The notes: generated by a model not told the origin, from the letters alone. Numbered from the stretch's first letter, positions 1-12,549 are shown. The stretch: 64,000 nucleotides of DNA from Heterocephalus glaber (GCF_000247695.1 NW_004624751.1:21888454-21952453), one strand, 5' to 3'. Program-made: numbers and translations.

Positions 1-75
1 ATAATAGTATCTACCTCATAAGGCTGTGAGAACTAAATGAAATCATGTCTATGAAATGTGTACACATTTAAGAAT
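1..75 (+). repeat. MIR SINE, 3' part, cut by window edge
   Basis: The first bases follow the 3' half of the MIR consensus: the AATAATAGTA-CTACCTCATA motif, then the GTGAGAACTAAATGA block and a TGAAATGTGTACACA tail. The 5' part would lie outside the window. It is an old copy with many substitutions. Confidence 0.7.
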
Positions 76-1700
76 TTCTTAAATTACTGAAGTAATAATC
101 ATACGTATTATTTGCAGTCTTCTTTCAACGGATATGCAACACACACAAATAGCTACATCTACACATGAATAAAAAGCTTCCCTGCATACTGAATAGATTA
201 TTGAGAGTGATGATAACATCTATCTAAACATGACGGGAATTAAGTCATTTTAATTGACCTACGATGCTTTGAATCAGGAAAACATGGAAAATTAGTTGAT
301 ACATTAGATGCTCTTCCAATAAATGTGACCCTTATAGTTTAAAAATTCTTCACTATAGTTATTTCCTGTGTATATGAATGCAGCTGAGCAGATTGATTTA
401 TATTCCTTAGGTCTTGTTTTATGATTGTGTAATTATTTGTTCTTTGATTTTCAAGGGCTGAATTATTGCTCTCTATTTTATACTTCTTTTTTAGAGGGGT
501 TTTTCTCTGCTCTGTGAGTAGGTACTGGGGACATTTGATTGGCTGAAAAGAAGCTTTTTCACATCATGTGGCTTATTGTTACCATGATTTTCTAAATGTG
601 GCTATTGTCACTGCTAGCCTAGAACAAGCTGAAAATTGAAAATACTGGGAGTTATGATGAGGAATGGGAGAGATTGGTTCTATTTTCTCATTGTATAAAT
701 GCAGTCCTTCCTGTGACTGCTGTGGTTGTTTTATTGGCATTTCTGCTTGTTCTTTCTGTCTCATCGGGTATAGACTATGTTTATTGTTGTCTTACAAATT
801 ACCCTTCCACTTGGCATTTGCTGTTGCTAATTGCCTACTAACTTCCCCCTATTGGAGTAATGAGTGGCAATTTGATATCTACCTCCACACAGATATTATG
901 GTTTCTTATTATTATTACACTGCATCTATTTCTCCCTTATACTCTATTTGAGTTATTTCTACATAATCTTCTTCTTTACATGAAGAAACAGAAGCCATTT
1001 ATATTCATAATTATTTCATCCTTTCAAAAGCAAGACAAAAAAGGTATCCTCCATATGTTCTGGCAATTTAAATTAGGGACCTGAATTACAGTTACTAGCA
1101 TTTTCAATAAAGCTCGAAGTTGTCCAATTGTACAAACATATCAGAGCCTCTTCATTGCTTCTAGTAGGGCAGGGAGCTGAAGCTTGTATTTGCTTTAAGG
1201 AGAACAGGTTGCAATGTCTTAGTGACAGTCACAAGCTGACGATTTAATTGGGGCCCCCTTGTTGGTCATCCAGTGGCCCATTTCAGACTCTCAACAGCTG
1301 TGTCCATTGACTGATAGCATCACCTTTTCTGGTGTCATTGTTTGTATCACTAAGAGCCATGAGACAAAATGCAACAGTGGGCAGTGTTCTGTTACAGGAA
1401 GATTACGGAAAACATGGCAAAATTATTTTTCTGTAGCTTATTTGCATAGAACTTTTCCCTTTATGCATCTGAGTTTTCACAGGACATTCCCAAGGCATCC
1501 TCCAGAGGGTGACGGACTGCTACTGCAACCACCCTGACAATACTTTTAGTGTAAGGTCTTAACTGTCTCTACCCTAAACCAAATTTTTTTCCCGCTTCTC
1601 TTTACTCTAAGACCATCCCTTTTTAATCCACCTTTCACAGCTACTGGAGTTTTCTCAACAAAAATATCTCCATCACTCCCCATGTTTCAAAACCTATGCC
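76..1700. other. Unannotated intergenic sequence
   Basis: No gene or recognisable repeat. Short overlapping open frames at 579-1084 have no family features. Bases 1140-1530 are less AT-rich and contain the octamer ATTTGCAT near 1440; see findings. Confidence 0.6.
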
Positions 1701-1704
1701 ATCT

Positions 1705-1930
1705 TTAATTGAAGAGGATGACTGACAGCACAAGCTTTGCAGCCAGGGGAATGTGGCTGGAGGACCTCTGGACAGTTGCTCCAACTGCACCTCACTTCCT
1801 CGCCTGAATGAAGGGGCGATGATTCCTTCTGCACAGAGTTACTGTGAGGATTACAAATGACAGGCGAAGTGCTTATGCACTTGCACAATGTAGGCTCTTG
1901 AGAAATGCTAGCTCTCAGCTATTTTTTAAA
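1705..1930 (+). repeat. MIR SINE, nearly full length
   Basis: The MIR landmarks occur in order: a GCACAAGCTTTGCAGCCAGG-like start, a degraded pyrimidine-rich CTCACTTCCTCGCCTGAATG stretch (the 'CTCAGTTTCCTCATCTGTAAAA' region of MIR), ACTGTGAGGATTACAAATGA, GCGAAGTGCTTATGCACTTG, and an end in GCTAGCTCTCAGCTATT. The open frame on the opposite strand at 1694-1888 is a by-product. Confidence 0.8.
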
Positions 1931-2389
1931 TAGATATGATTGATTTAAAGTCAGTTTTCCTTTCAGAAAAAGGGAAAATATTAGGAGAGACAATTCATGG
2001 GATTTGGCTTCTTCCTCTAATCCATCCAAACTTACTGCAATTCAGTTGTAAAGTAACTGTAATTCGCTACTGTACCAGGTTATTTTATATTCAAGTGATC
2101 ATGACTATTAGAAGAAGATTCCATTTTTAGAATCTGATTTTAGGAGGTTGACAGAAATGTCAACATAACATGACCAAAAAAGAAATACATAAATAGTCAG
2201 ATCAAAGAGACTCAGCCAGAAGAGAATCCTATTCAGAGCAAGAGAGAAGAAATGTTCAGAAGAAAATTAAAGAGCTTGACAACAAATTAAATATAGTCTG
2301 CAAGAACATTTTTATCAGTGGGAGATGGTTTGTAGGTTCTGATTCTTTTTTTTTTTTCTTAAACAAGCACTCACATGAATATCTTTGCC
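1931..2389. other. Unannotated AT-rich sequence
   Basis: Purine-rich, with a short poly-T run at 2345-2358. I see no gene or clear repeat. Confidence 0.6.
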
Positions 2390-2715
2390 TTTGCTGGCTT
2401 TCTTCCTGGGATGCGTCCCAGTCTTTACCCCTGTAGCATTTTCCTTTTCTTCACATCTCAGCTCTCTTCTCATCTGCTCATAATGCCTTTTTGGACTGCC
2501 TCATCCTAAGCAGTTGTCCCTGACCACACTGGTCCTGTTCACTGCTTTAATCTACATTACTTTTCTTCTATGAAATATTTGTGTGTTATCTGTTTTCTCC
2601 ACTAAAATGACCACTGCCTACAGGCAGAGGCTGTGTGCTCTTCAGGGCTAGATCTTTGGTTCCTAGAATAGAGCCTGGAACTACAGTATTGTTCAATAAA
2701 TACTGGTAGAGGAAT
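2390..2715 (+). repeat. LINE L2, 3' end
   Basis: This matches the L2 3' region: a CT-rich body (CTTTTTGGACTGCCTCATCC), the ACCACTGCCTACAGGCAGAGGCTGTG motif equivalent to 'tgtaagctccatgagggcag', and the terminal TCAATAAATACTGGTAGA. L2 is an ancient inactive LINE, and this copy is strongly diverged. Confidence 0.7.
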
Positions 2716-2865
2716 ACATAGAGAGTAAGTTTAAAATCCTAATCCCAAGAAGAAATGATTCAAAGGTATTTTCTTACTTTGTTAAGTAAATTGATTTCTC
2801 ATGGGTTGACATTTCTTCATAAAATTCCTTGGCACAAAAAATTCTTGGGTACTCATTTTCTCTGC

Positions 2866-2938
2866 AGATCATGTATGTAATTTGTTCAGTCACTGGCATG
2901 TAGCAAGTGTTTATTAAGTACTAGTTATTATTATAAGT
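2866..2938 (+). repeat. MIR or L2 3'-end fragment
   Basis: The string CACTGGCATGTAGCAAGTG, followed by TTTATTAAGTACTAGTTATTATTAT, is the shared MIR/L2 tail ('gcctggcacatagtaagcgctcaataaatgttagctattatt'). It is too short to assign the family with certainty. Confidence 0.55.
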
Positions 2939-3007
2939 ATGATAGATTAAAAATTAGATTTAAACTAAAAATCAAACCTGCATCATGGTAACATGAATAT
3001 ATTACTC

Positions 3008-3123
3008 AAAAAGTTGTCCCTAGGGCCGGGGATTTAACTCAGTGGTTCTGCCGCTTGACTCACAAGCCTAAGGTCCTGCGTTTGGTCCCTGGTACCAAAA
3101 AAAAAAGAAAAAAACTTGTCTCT
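3008..3123 (+). repeat. ID-type SINE with target-site duplications
   Basis: The tRNA-derived ID core lies at about 3022-3098: GGGGATTTAACTCAGTGG (A box) and GTTTGGTCCC (B box), ending in GGTACC plus an A-rich tail to about 3113. It is flanked by an imperfect 14-bp duplication, AAAAAGTTGTCCCT at 3008-3021 and AAAAACTTGTCTCT at 3110-3123. It carries the longer D-arm variant GGTTCTGCCGCTTGACTC rather than the common rodent ID sequence. Confidence 0.9.
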
Positions 3124-3164
3124 ACTTATGTCCTCCTGTTAAACTTGAATGACTACACTCAAAT

Positions 3165-3345
3165 TGTTAATAGGGTGAAATAGGTGGGTGCTGAGTAGCT
3201 GAGGCTAATCAATGGGTATACAATTTCAGTTATGCAAGATAAATAATTTCTGGAAATCTGCTGTATGTTTTATCTATATAATAATGCTGAATTGTGCACT
3301 TTAAAATCTGTTAATAGGATAGACCTCATGTCAAGTGTTCTCACC
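3165..3345 (+). repeat. L1M 3'UTR fragment
   Basis: AATGGGTATACAATTTCAGTTATGCAAGATAAATAATTTCTGG, then GCTGAATTGTGCACTTTAAAA and GACCTCATGTCAAGTGTTCT, follow the 3'UTR of old L1M elements. The same order recurs at 50720-50855, so the two are copies of one subfamily. Confidence 0.7.
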
Positions 3346-3529
3346 GGTAAACATTTTCAAAAAACTGCATGGAGTGACAGCAGCAGAGTTCATAGTCCCT
3401 GCTCCTTAAGTGCTTTCTTACTCTGAAATTCAGTGCAGTACTATTTGGTACGGTTTTCAAAGGTTTTCCCTGTATTTCTTCATCATCCATATTAGACCCT
3501 TTCCAGCTATGCTTAGAGGGGGGTAGAGA

Positions 3530-3615
3530 GAGTAGTTGAGAGTCAGGAGATGTGGGCTCCTGATTTAGTCCCACCACTGCGTGTTGCTAATTAAATACAA
3601 TTTAGTCTTCTGCTA
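3530..3615 (+). repeat. Possible MIR core fragment
   Basis: GAGAGTCAGGAGATGTGGGC followed by a 'CCACCACTGCGTG' stretch resembles the MIR core ('agtcaggagacctgggttctagtcccagctctgccact'). It is short and diverged. Confidence 0.4.
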
Positions 3616-5399
3616 GCTAGATTTCCTATCTATAGCCAGGGATAGTGCTTGTACCTCAGTAGAATGTTGTGAATAGAAAATAAGGACACAAAATTTATTG
3701 ACAAATATAAGAATAAAACTTTTCAAAAAGCAGTATTTAGATAGTGTATTAGTCCCCTTTTTTGCACCTAAAAAAAGAAGAAAAGAGGAAAGAGAAAAAG
3801 AAAAAAGAGAAATTCCTGTCATTTCAAAATGCAGTCAGAACTGTGTTAAGGACTTGAAAAACTGATCTTATGTTCACTATCAGCTTTAATGGCATAGTTT
3901 TCTAACTGCCATTAAAAAAAAATCTACCTTAACTGTACAAATATGGATGGCAGATTACAAAAAAAGTAAGGATTAAGGTAAGAGAGACCACAAATACATG
4001 CATATTCATTTTTCTGTACGTTAACTATTAACCCACCAAAAGACACTCATGTCTAAGAGACATATCATCTTCTTTTCTTTCTCCATCTCCCATCTCTTCT
4101 TGATTTCTCTACAAATTTTCTAAACTTTGCAGAAGCTGTTTTTGCATATTAAACTTAAGACAGCTTCAAATGGAGGTACAAAAAGCCCTGCTAAACTACT
4201 TTGTCCAATGAGAGGTAAAGTATATCACTTACCACATTATTATTTTTCAAAAAGCTATTATGTAAATATACAGGCTTATCTGAGCTTAAATAGTGTGAGT
4301 CAAGCATGCTCTGAAAGCAAATACATATACATCTACTGAAGCAATGGTCACCGCTGCCTCACTTTAACAGAGAATTGCATACCCTCACTTACAGGGCAAA
4401 GAAGGAACCATATGTCTATTTTAGTGACTCCATTCTGAGATGGTGCACTCATTCCTTTTATTATATTTTCAAATAAATACATATGGGACCCATCAGATGT
4501 CAACAGTGGCTCAGAAAAAAAAGTGTACGAATTAGTCACACTGGCACACAGGGCTCAGGAACAATGAACGGTACTCTGGAAGACCCTTGAACACAAGCCT
4601 ATTTGCCTCTTAATCCAAATGAATAATTAATGATAATTATCATGCTGCAGTTATTATCTGTGATAATAATATATCCGTAAGGTGAATAAATTCAATCTGC
4701 TACTATGCAGAAATGGCAACTCATAATATTCTTAAGAAATACAGATACAATTATCACTATTAATGGTCAAGGAGAAAAAGAGATTTTTATATAAGGAATT
4801 ACAGCAAAAGGTCTAAAGTAGGGTGGAAATGAATCCTCCTGATCATTTTTTTTTCCACAGCCATCATCGCCGTGGGCCTGTTGTGGTGATGGTAGGGTTC
4901 CCACTATTGTAGGCAGGATCCATTTAAGTAAAAGCTTTCCTATGCACTGTACACTAATCTTCCCAGAACATTTCCATTACTGCTCTTTAGAATATGACTC
5001 TGGTTAAGTTTAAGATCTTGTGAAGGGCAGGTGAAACAGGTTAGGACAGGGTAGGGTGGTTGGGCCACCAACTTTATAACTTGACACTAAAAGAAAAAAA
5101 ATAAGGCAAGCAAAATAAGATGTGAAAAACTTGGTTATTTGACTGGTGGCAGTTGGAGGCAGCACTGATTCATGGTGGGTTATAGATGGTTGCTGCTCTT
5201 TTTTAAATGCCCTAATGGCTTAGGGTCAACTAGTGAAATGGAAAGTAATTGCGGCCTGTGACCTAATCCTTCCCCCTAGTGCTCATCACTGTCAGGAGAC
5301 AACCTGCTTGGCTCCATCACTGTGGGTGTAGTGTGCACTTGTGCAAAACCAGGCACACTATTTACACCCACGTGCCCTTTTTCTAAAAGTGAGGTCTGT
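3616..5399. other. Unannotated intergenic sequence
   Basis: Contains a purine-rich run at 3765-3815 (which makes the open frame at 3613-3822), AT-rich spacer, and less AT-rich blocks at 4850-4905 and 5245-5395. I recognise no gene or repeat. Confidence 0.6.
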
Positions 5400-6345
5400 T
5401 CAGGTATAATTTACAGAAAGTAAAAATTACTCATGTTTTATTTATAATTTTTAAGTTTTGAAAAAACTATACAGTCTTGTCATTTTCATCATAGTTTAGA
5501 TATAGATTATTTCCATCACCCAAAGACTCTTTCATGCTTCGATGTCATCAATCCCTCCTTCACTTCTAGCTTCTAATAACAATCTGTTACTTTTTGCCTT
5601 TTTTGGAATGTCACTTAGATTCAATCATAGAGAGCATTTTTTTATGTCTGACTTCTTTCACTTAATATGTTGCTTTTAAGATTCGTCTGTGTTGTTGCAT
5701 TTATTAAAAGTTTGTTCATTTTCATTTACAATGGTCCATTGTTTGGTCTTATCACAATCTGTCTACATACCCATCAGTTAATGTATATTTGGACTTTTTC
5801 CAGTTTTTAACGATTATGAATAAGGCTTTACTGATAGGTATTTGTGTCAATATATTTTCATTTTTCTTGGGCAAAATACTTAGAAAGGGGATTAATAGGT
5901 CAAAAGGTAAATGCACATTTACATTTGATACACTTTATATTCTAGTAGCAGTAGATGAACACTCCAGTTACTCTGGATCCTCCCCAAAATGTGAAACTGT
6001 CAGTTTAAACCTTTTTATTATTCTGAGATATAGTAACATCTCACTGTGGCTTGAATTTTCATTTTGTTATTGATCAGTGATGGCAAATACCTTTTTCATA
6101 TATTTATTTAGCAACTGAATATCTTGTTTGGTAAGTTGTTAAAGTCTTTTTTCCATTAAAAAAAACTTGGGCTGTATGTCTATTTATTGTGCTGTGGGAA
6201 TATTTTATTTGTTATGGATGCCAGTACTATAGGTTTTGCAAATGTTTTTTCCTATTCTGGGATTTATGTTATCATTTGTGGAGAGTGGTTCAAAGGGCAA
6301 ATGTTTTTAGAAGTTTTTGGAGCCTGTGTGAATTTAGCAAGTAAA
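5400..6345 (-). repeat. L1M LINE, antisense, ORF2 3' end and 3'UTR
   Basis: Read on the plus strand this is the reverse of an old L1. It has AGGTATAATTTACAGAAAGT and CCATCACCCAAAGACTC (3'UTR), then CCCATCAGTTAATGTATATTTGGAC, the AACGATTATGAATAAGGCTTTACTGATAGG motif, and 'CTCACTGTGGCTTGAATTTTCATTT' from antisense ORF2. It ends near the GCAAATGTTTTTTCCTATTCTGGG motif. The element is 5'-truncated and heavily mutated. The 94-residue open frame at 5789-6073 is antisense to L1. Confidence 0.85.
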
Positions 6346-6394
6346 TAAAATGGAGAAAAAAATGCAGATTAAAATATCTTCTTTCCAAATAAAT

Positions 6395-6460
6395 CACTCA
6401 TATTTATTGAGCCCCACTACACATCAGATGCTATACTAAGCCTATCAAAGTATGTAAGAA
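6395..6460 (-). repeat. MIR or L2 end fragment, antisense
   Basis: ATATTTATTGAGCCCCACTACACATCAGATGCTATACTAAGCC matches the antisense end motif 'atttattgagcacctactatgtgccaggcactgttctaagc' shared by L2 and MIR. Confidence 0.5.
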
Positions 6461-6900
6461 CTGACTTTAAAAAATAATTGAGCAGCTTGTACAATTAAAT
6501 GCCATTTTATAGAGCATTATTCCAACACTACTATAACTTAATATTTTTACCTGAGAAAAATATTTAACTGCATAATATGACTGTGAGAATAACTTTCCTT
6601 TGATGAAATATTATGTTTATTTGAATTATACCATTTGTAACCTTCATACCATTGAAGTATATAAGCAGAAAATTCACCAGTTATTTTGTATATTTGTATG
6701 TTAGCATCAGAAAAAGTATACTTTTATTTGACATGGGTAGAATAAACCTGAAGTATTAGACTAAAACTGTAATACAGTTAACTAGAGAATGCTTAACAAC
6801 CGGATTTTAAACGTTATTTTTCAATAGTAATATTTACTAAAAAGTTACTATGAAACTCTCAAGTTTTTTACTCAAAGTTCTCATAGTCTCATGAAAAATA

Positions 6901-7023
6901 CTAAGTATATTTCTTTCTTTCTTTTTTTTTTTTTTGGTACTGAGGATTGAACTCAGGACCTGCGCTTTCGAGGCAGGTGGCGGCACCACTGAGCTAAATC
7001 CCTGGTCCCTAAGAATATCTCTT
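6901..7023 (-). repeat. ID-type SINE, antisense, with target-site duplications
   Basis: A T-run (the antisense tail) leads into GGTACTGAGGATTGAACTCA and ends with CACTGAGCTAAATCCCTGGT, the reverse of the ID A box. The core is 6916-7008. A 15-bp imperfect duplication flanks it: CTAAGTATATTTCTT (6901-6915) and CTAAGAATATCTCTT (7009-7023). Confidence 0.9.
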
Positions 7024-8650
7024 ATACTTGATTAGTTAAGCAAATGAGAAGGACTATCAAGCCCACTGTTTCATCAATGTTTAAAATTTTATCCTTTTCT
7101 CTCTTTTTTATACTATATCTAATTCTCTTATATTTACTTGGCTTTTCTTTGAATATGTTTTTTTAACAGTAGTTCAAATGCTAATTTGATTTCCATCAAT
7201 GAAAGTTTATCTTTGTAGAATCAGATTTTTTGTCTCAAAAAAACTATTTTCACATTCTAATCTTGTTTAAAAATGTAAGCATTAAAAACCTCAAAAGATA
7301 AAAAATTAATTTATTTTCACTTTGAAAAGGAAAGAAAATAGCTCCTTTCAGAGGTATCCTGATGAAGTATTAAGTTCTGTTTTAACCTCTGTTGAAGAAA
7401 AAAATTTTTACAGTGAGAGAGCTTGTTAGTTATTGGATAGGAGATCATAAGGGAATGGAAGTTCATGTCCTTGAGGCCTTTTGCTCTTGACAACGGGGAA
7501 AAAATTTTAAAATTTTAAAGGAAAGGTACTGTTATGACATATAATTATTTCACTTTCCCTCCTGACTTGCACCATGCTCATTATGAAATCACCCTACTTC
7601 ATTGGTTTAAAATGACTCAGCAGGGCTTGGAAGAATGAAACATGTCACCAGACCCAGAACAGCTTGAATATGATTTATCTTTAGACAAGTATATGTTTTC
7701 CTAGTTTGAGACAAACTTTAAGTTCTTATTGGGTCTAACAGAATGACAATTCATTTAAAAATTGCTAATAATATGAATCAATATTGTGATGCCCTTCTGT
7801 TACAGTTTCTGAAGTAAGACATGGTATTGAGTATCTGATGTTTAAATGTCAGCTTTGCACAAGAAAAATTGCTTCTTTTTTCCATATTATTTGAATAATG
7901 GACTAATCAATATAGAATCACAGATGATAAAGGACAGATTGAACTAGTCCTTTTTTAGTGAGTTGAAAAATTAATTTTGAAAGACCTTCAAAAGTGAATC
8001 CTTAATCCTATTTATCGTTTAAGTCAATTATTCAAAAATACTCAAAACCAGAAACTGTCTTCTAATGTTTATGTTTAAATATGGCTTAAGTTGAACTTTT
8101 CCACAGCCACTGTTCTCTGTGTTGAGGCCCTGCACATCCAAGGACTGTAAGTTTCCCTCCAGCTTTCTCCAGTGTTTTAGTCATCTTGGTGACAGAGTTC
8201 TGAATCTGCCTGGATTATTCTTTTCTCTTTTACAGACCCGAATACAGGGCAGTGCATCATGATAAAGGGTTGACCAGAAGTGATTAATGTGGATGAAGTG
8301 ATTACATTTGTCCCCCTTCATATTTGAATTGTTTTGCAAAAATTACAGCCCCCTGCTGTTAAGATACTGCTAGTTTATTACCTACTGTGAACCTCTGATC
8401 ATTTCTGATTTGCACTTTCTTGGTGTTGGCACCTTGGCTTATCATCTAAGTGGATATGTTACAGAGCACACACCCATTTACTTGCCAGCTTATCGTTCTG
8501 CACTTTGAAACTCCGTATTGGTTTCTCTCCCTTTCTTTTCTCAATAGAGTCACTCAGAAGTAGAATTCTATCTTTTGGTGTTATGGAAGGACTTGGTGGG
8601 TTGGAACAATTTTTATGGGCTTTTTTCTTCAGTATAATCTTTCTGTAATT
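7024..8650. other. Unannotated intergenic sequence
   Basis: AT-rich up to about 8090. Bases 8100-8520 are less AT-rich and may be an old repeat or a conserved element, but I recognise no family. No gene seen. Confidence 0.55.
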
Positions 8651-8783
8651 AAAAACACAGTATGGCGCCAGGGATTCAGCTCAGTGGCACTGCCACCTGC
8701 CTTGCAAGCACAAGGTCCCAAGTTTGATTCCTGGTACCAAAAAACAAAAACAAACAAAACAAACAAACAAAAAACACAGTATG
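8651..8783 (+). repeat. Young ID-type SINE with perfect 14-bp duplication
   Basis: The core begins GCGCCAGGGATTCAGCTCAG (8665), has TGATTCCTGGTACC (B-box end), then a tail of AAACA/AAAC repeats to 8769. The duplication AAAAACACAGTATG is exact at 8651-8664 and 8770-8783, so this is a recent L1-mediated insertion. It carries the lineage variant CACTGCCACCTGCCTTGCAA in the D-arm region. Confidence 0.95.
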
Positions 8784-11700
8784 ACAACTAAAAGATTCCT
8801 GACAGAGTTCCAGACATCACTGAGAAGCACTGAGAGTATGAGATGAAGCCAGCACCACAGAGAGCATCATTACATTAGAGATGAAGTTTGTGATGGAGGA
8901 ATTTGAAATTCTGAATTCCTATAGCAAAGAAATGTAAGGCATAAACTAACTGGGTGCCAGTGTTTTACTTGCTATTTTGATCACTTTTCAATCCTCATAT
9001 ACTTTCTAAACTATAATTTTTATGATTACTAAGTAAATTATAACTTGTGTTCCATACATAGGCCCTTTAGAATATATTCACTAACTAAACCCATCTGTAC
9101 TATTAAGATTAAATATTAATATTTCTTTAACATATCTTGAAAAATACATGTTACCTCTTAAATATAAACTTTGGTTGATCTGAAGAGCCTTTTGAAAATT
9201 TTCACAAATACTTTCTGTGGAGTTAAAGTAATAGTTGTGTCATGCATAGATATTTTCATAAACTAATCTCTTCATTTCTCAAAGTACATGTGCTACCTGA
9301 CATATGTAGAAATGATGCTACTGTGATAATGATAATGCAGAATTTAATGCTTTGAGGTAATATATTTTCTCTGAACCCTTAGGTCCTCTTACTTGGGAGA
9401 ATGCATTTTTGATCAAATAAGCCCTGAACTGCCTGTCCAAAGTTAGTGGAGCAGTTGTAGAGGTGAAATAGATGAAACATATGGAAATAAAATGTACAAA
9501 TTTTTATAATTTAAAAACTTTATAATGTTATAGGAAGTCTTTGGGAATGTGAGGATCACTAAGTTTGTTACTGAGTGGACAAGTTAAAAACTGTACACTT
9601 GAGCCTGCACATCTGCCTCCCCATTTACAATTATATTATTGACATCTATCTTGGTAATAGGAAGTGGTCTAACATGTGGCACCTGCAGCACATATTCAGA
9701 GTCATGCTTTATTTTTGTAACAGCCTGGGGCAAGATGACCTAATTTTGACTTTCACCATAGTTGCCTTGAGTCAAAACTGTGTGATAAGTGCATTTGTAT
9801 TTGGCTCTTTCCATCTTTCTTTCTTGACTCCTGTCCTTTCATCTACCCAGACCTAGTAGTCCTCAGTTGCTTAGTATTCTCAGACAATTTGCTGTTTGCT
9901 CAGAATTTTCCACTAAACCCTTACAGCCTGGCCTTCCCTTCTTCCCAGGATCCTCTACTCCATCTCTTTTCCTCCACTCCATCCAAATGAATCTGTCCTG
10001 CTTTCCATATATTAGATGGTGGGAGCTAAAATGATTTTTATAAGATTTAAGTCATCAAATTCTCTACCTTCAATGATTAGTGTTTAGAGAATTCACACAC
10101 TCTTGCAGAGTTGATGGGAAGTATTTTGGGTTTAGAGGGATTTGAATTTGTGCATATTGTGTTATGTATCCAAGTACTTGCTTATACAGATTTGGCTAAC
10201 TCAGAAGTATGATTGACAGTAAAGCAAGAAAGCAGTTGACTTTTTCACAGCATATGGCATGCCTTTCTCTCAAAGTGGTGGTTTTCAAAAATAATTTCAA
10301 TGTAGTATTTATTGACATGGGCACTTTTAATACGATGATACAAATCCTTTAAAGAAACCAGTGAAACAGAGAACGAAGCCAATAGATTGGAGAGGGTCAG
10401 TGTTGTTGCTTCCTCATCAACCAGTCAGGTGGGCTCCATCCTGATGGCACCATCCTTAAGCTAGTTCCCTCTGATGTTAGAACCTGTAATCAATTCCAGA
10501 CTAATAGCCCATACGACTGATTAGTGCCTTAATTGTTTTGGGAACACTATACTTCTAGAATATTTACTCTTGGCATTTGTCAGCTGAAGGGAAAATTCAC
10601 TGGCTAAGAATACTTACCTTTCATACGCACATATGAAACACGTACAGAGACAGATGCAAAGGACCCCAGGAATGCTAAGAAAGACACTGCTAACTATGTA
10701 TTTGACAAAGTCAAGGGAGACCTTCCCTGAGGAGATGATACTCCTCAGGAGTAGATGGAAAGAGGGAGATCCAAAGTTAGGGGGAATTTCCAATATGTGG
10801 AATGCTGTGAATTCATTCATTTGCATGGGCATACAAGAATTTAAAATATGAAACTCAGCTAATTTCATAATTCTCTTCAAACCAACACAGGGAGCCAGTT
10901 CTCTTCCTTCATATCTCTTCTGGCTCTGTGCATAATACTGTACCTTGGCCTTCACCAGTAGCTTGCTTATTCTGCTTATTAGTATATCAGTATATCAACA
11001 GTATCCTTATATTTTCATAAAACATCTCATAGAATGTCCTAAATATTTCTTATAGAATATAATACAGGAATAATATATAATCAATATACAATGTGTCCTA
11101 TAATAAAAACAAAATATTTATACTAGTATAATATGAAATTTTCTCTTTAGAAGATAGTTATCACCTAGTTATGTTTTCAAAATTCCTTTGATATATAAGT
11201 ACTCATATACCCTTAAGTAGAGCACTTTTATCTCTATATTATCTTTTAAAAATACAGTTCTTGACATTGTCAGCTATGAACTTTTTTCTGTTATTTCTTA
11301 GAGGTCTGGATATAAAAGTCCAAGGGCACATTTCATTCAGAGAACTGGACAAGAATGTTACATTCTGGGACACTGACATTCCACCCAGAAAATTATGATG
11401 GGTTGGAAAATGTGAATTCAAGTTATAGCAGAGAAGTGGCTGCAATGATACACAATCTATTTTGATGGTCTTGAATGTCACATTTCCTTCCCTGTAGAAA
11501 GGGGAAAAAAAACCCTCAACACCTTTAAAATATTGGCCTTTAAGGTTCTTTGATCACATGGATTTTTACTTGGCTTAATTGGAGTTCTCTATTTCTTCTC
11601 TTAAGCTACAGTTTCCACCCATAATTTCATCAAACCCAGATTAGTCTCTGTCATTGATAAACTTCTTCATTATGATCTCATCATTCAGGACATTTTCCCC

Positions 11701-12252
11701 TACAATTTACCCCACAAGATCCTCTCATTTTTCTTCCTATATATTTTTCCATTCATTTTTTTCTTTCTCATGGTTTGAATAAACCCTGAACTCCTTTGCT
11801 TTCTCATCATCTGCTAATTAACATGTTTCCATGGTAACAGGCAGTTGCAAAGCAAAAATCATTTTGTGTACCATCTACTGCCGAGCAACCTCTGGGTCTA
11901 GCAAAGAGGGGCCTTGACCCTATTAAGATAGGAAGACTTCTCTCTGCTTGGCAGGGGAGGATCCGTACATTTCAGAGAAGACCTTTTTCCTAGGGTGAAG
12001 AATAAGTCAGTTTGGAAGTAGTGTATACTTGGACTCAGGCATGCGAAGTCTGCAAGTAGCATAATTGACTGGCCACCACTGTTGTGCTTGGAAATCCGTC
12101 ACCATGTTTGAATGGAGGCCACACTTCCTTTGAGCTGCTCCAACCAATAAGTGAGCAGTGCAGGAATGTTAATGTGTGTCTGTTTCTGGGAGACAGAATC
12201 CTTTGACAAGCGTTTTAAGTTTCAATTCTACCAATTAGTCTTGCATAATTTT
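8784..12252. other. Long unannotated intergenic block
   Basis: About 3.5 kb with no gene. Open frames at 9575-9856, 10614-10955 and 11239-11481 lack recognisable domains. Bases 9890-10010 are CT-rich and might be an L2 relic. An inverted-repeat X-box lies at 11825-11838, and 11880-12240 is less AT-rich. Confidence 0.55.
11825..11838. promoter_or_regulatory. Candidate RFX X-box
   Basis: GTTTCCATGGTAAC fits the bipartite X-box consensus GTNRCC-(0-3)-RGYAAC with one deviation and is close to palindromic. RFX proteins bind this motif in ciliary and MHC class II control regions. Only the motif is visible, so function is unproven; TAATTA just upstream (about 11815) is a homeodomain-type core. Confidence 0.35.
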
Positions 12253-12379
12253 CCTAGAACAACAATCAAGGATTTTTTTTTTTTTTTTTGGTACCGGGGA
12301 TTGAACTTGGGACCTTGAGCTTACAAGGCAGGTGTCAGCACCACTGAGCTAAATCCCCAGCCCTAGAACAACAATCAAG
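12253..12379 (-). repeat. ID-type SINE, antisense, with exact 18-bp duplication
   Basis: The core at 12271-12361 has a T-run, GGTACCGGGGATTGAACTTG and CACTGAGCTAAATCCCCAGC. The duplication CCTAGAACAACAATCAAG is exact at 12253-12270 and 12362-12379, marking a fairly recent insertion. The D-arm variant matches the other young copies in the window. Confidence 0.95.
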
Positions 12380-12549
12380 ACAATTCTACTCAATCATTTT
12401 TTGCATCCCTTTCTTTACAGCGGTCAGAAGGCATTGCCTTCAAACAACTCCAGGCCTCTCTGTTTTATCCCCCATTTGACTTTGCAGCTATTTCCCCTAA
12501 TGACCCCTCGTGATACTTGCTTTTTGCAGGATATAAATCCACACATTAT

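Noticed and set aside
5789..6073. 94-residue open frame
   Set aside because: Antisense to an L1M ORF2 3' end.
8665..8740. Internal Pol III A and B boxes suggesting a tRNA gene
   Set aside because: The A-rich tail and flanking duplications show an ID SINE; no tRNA cloverleaf with acceptor stem is present.
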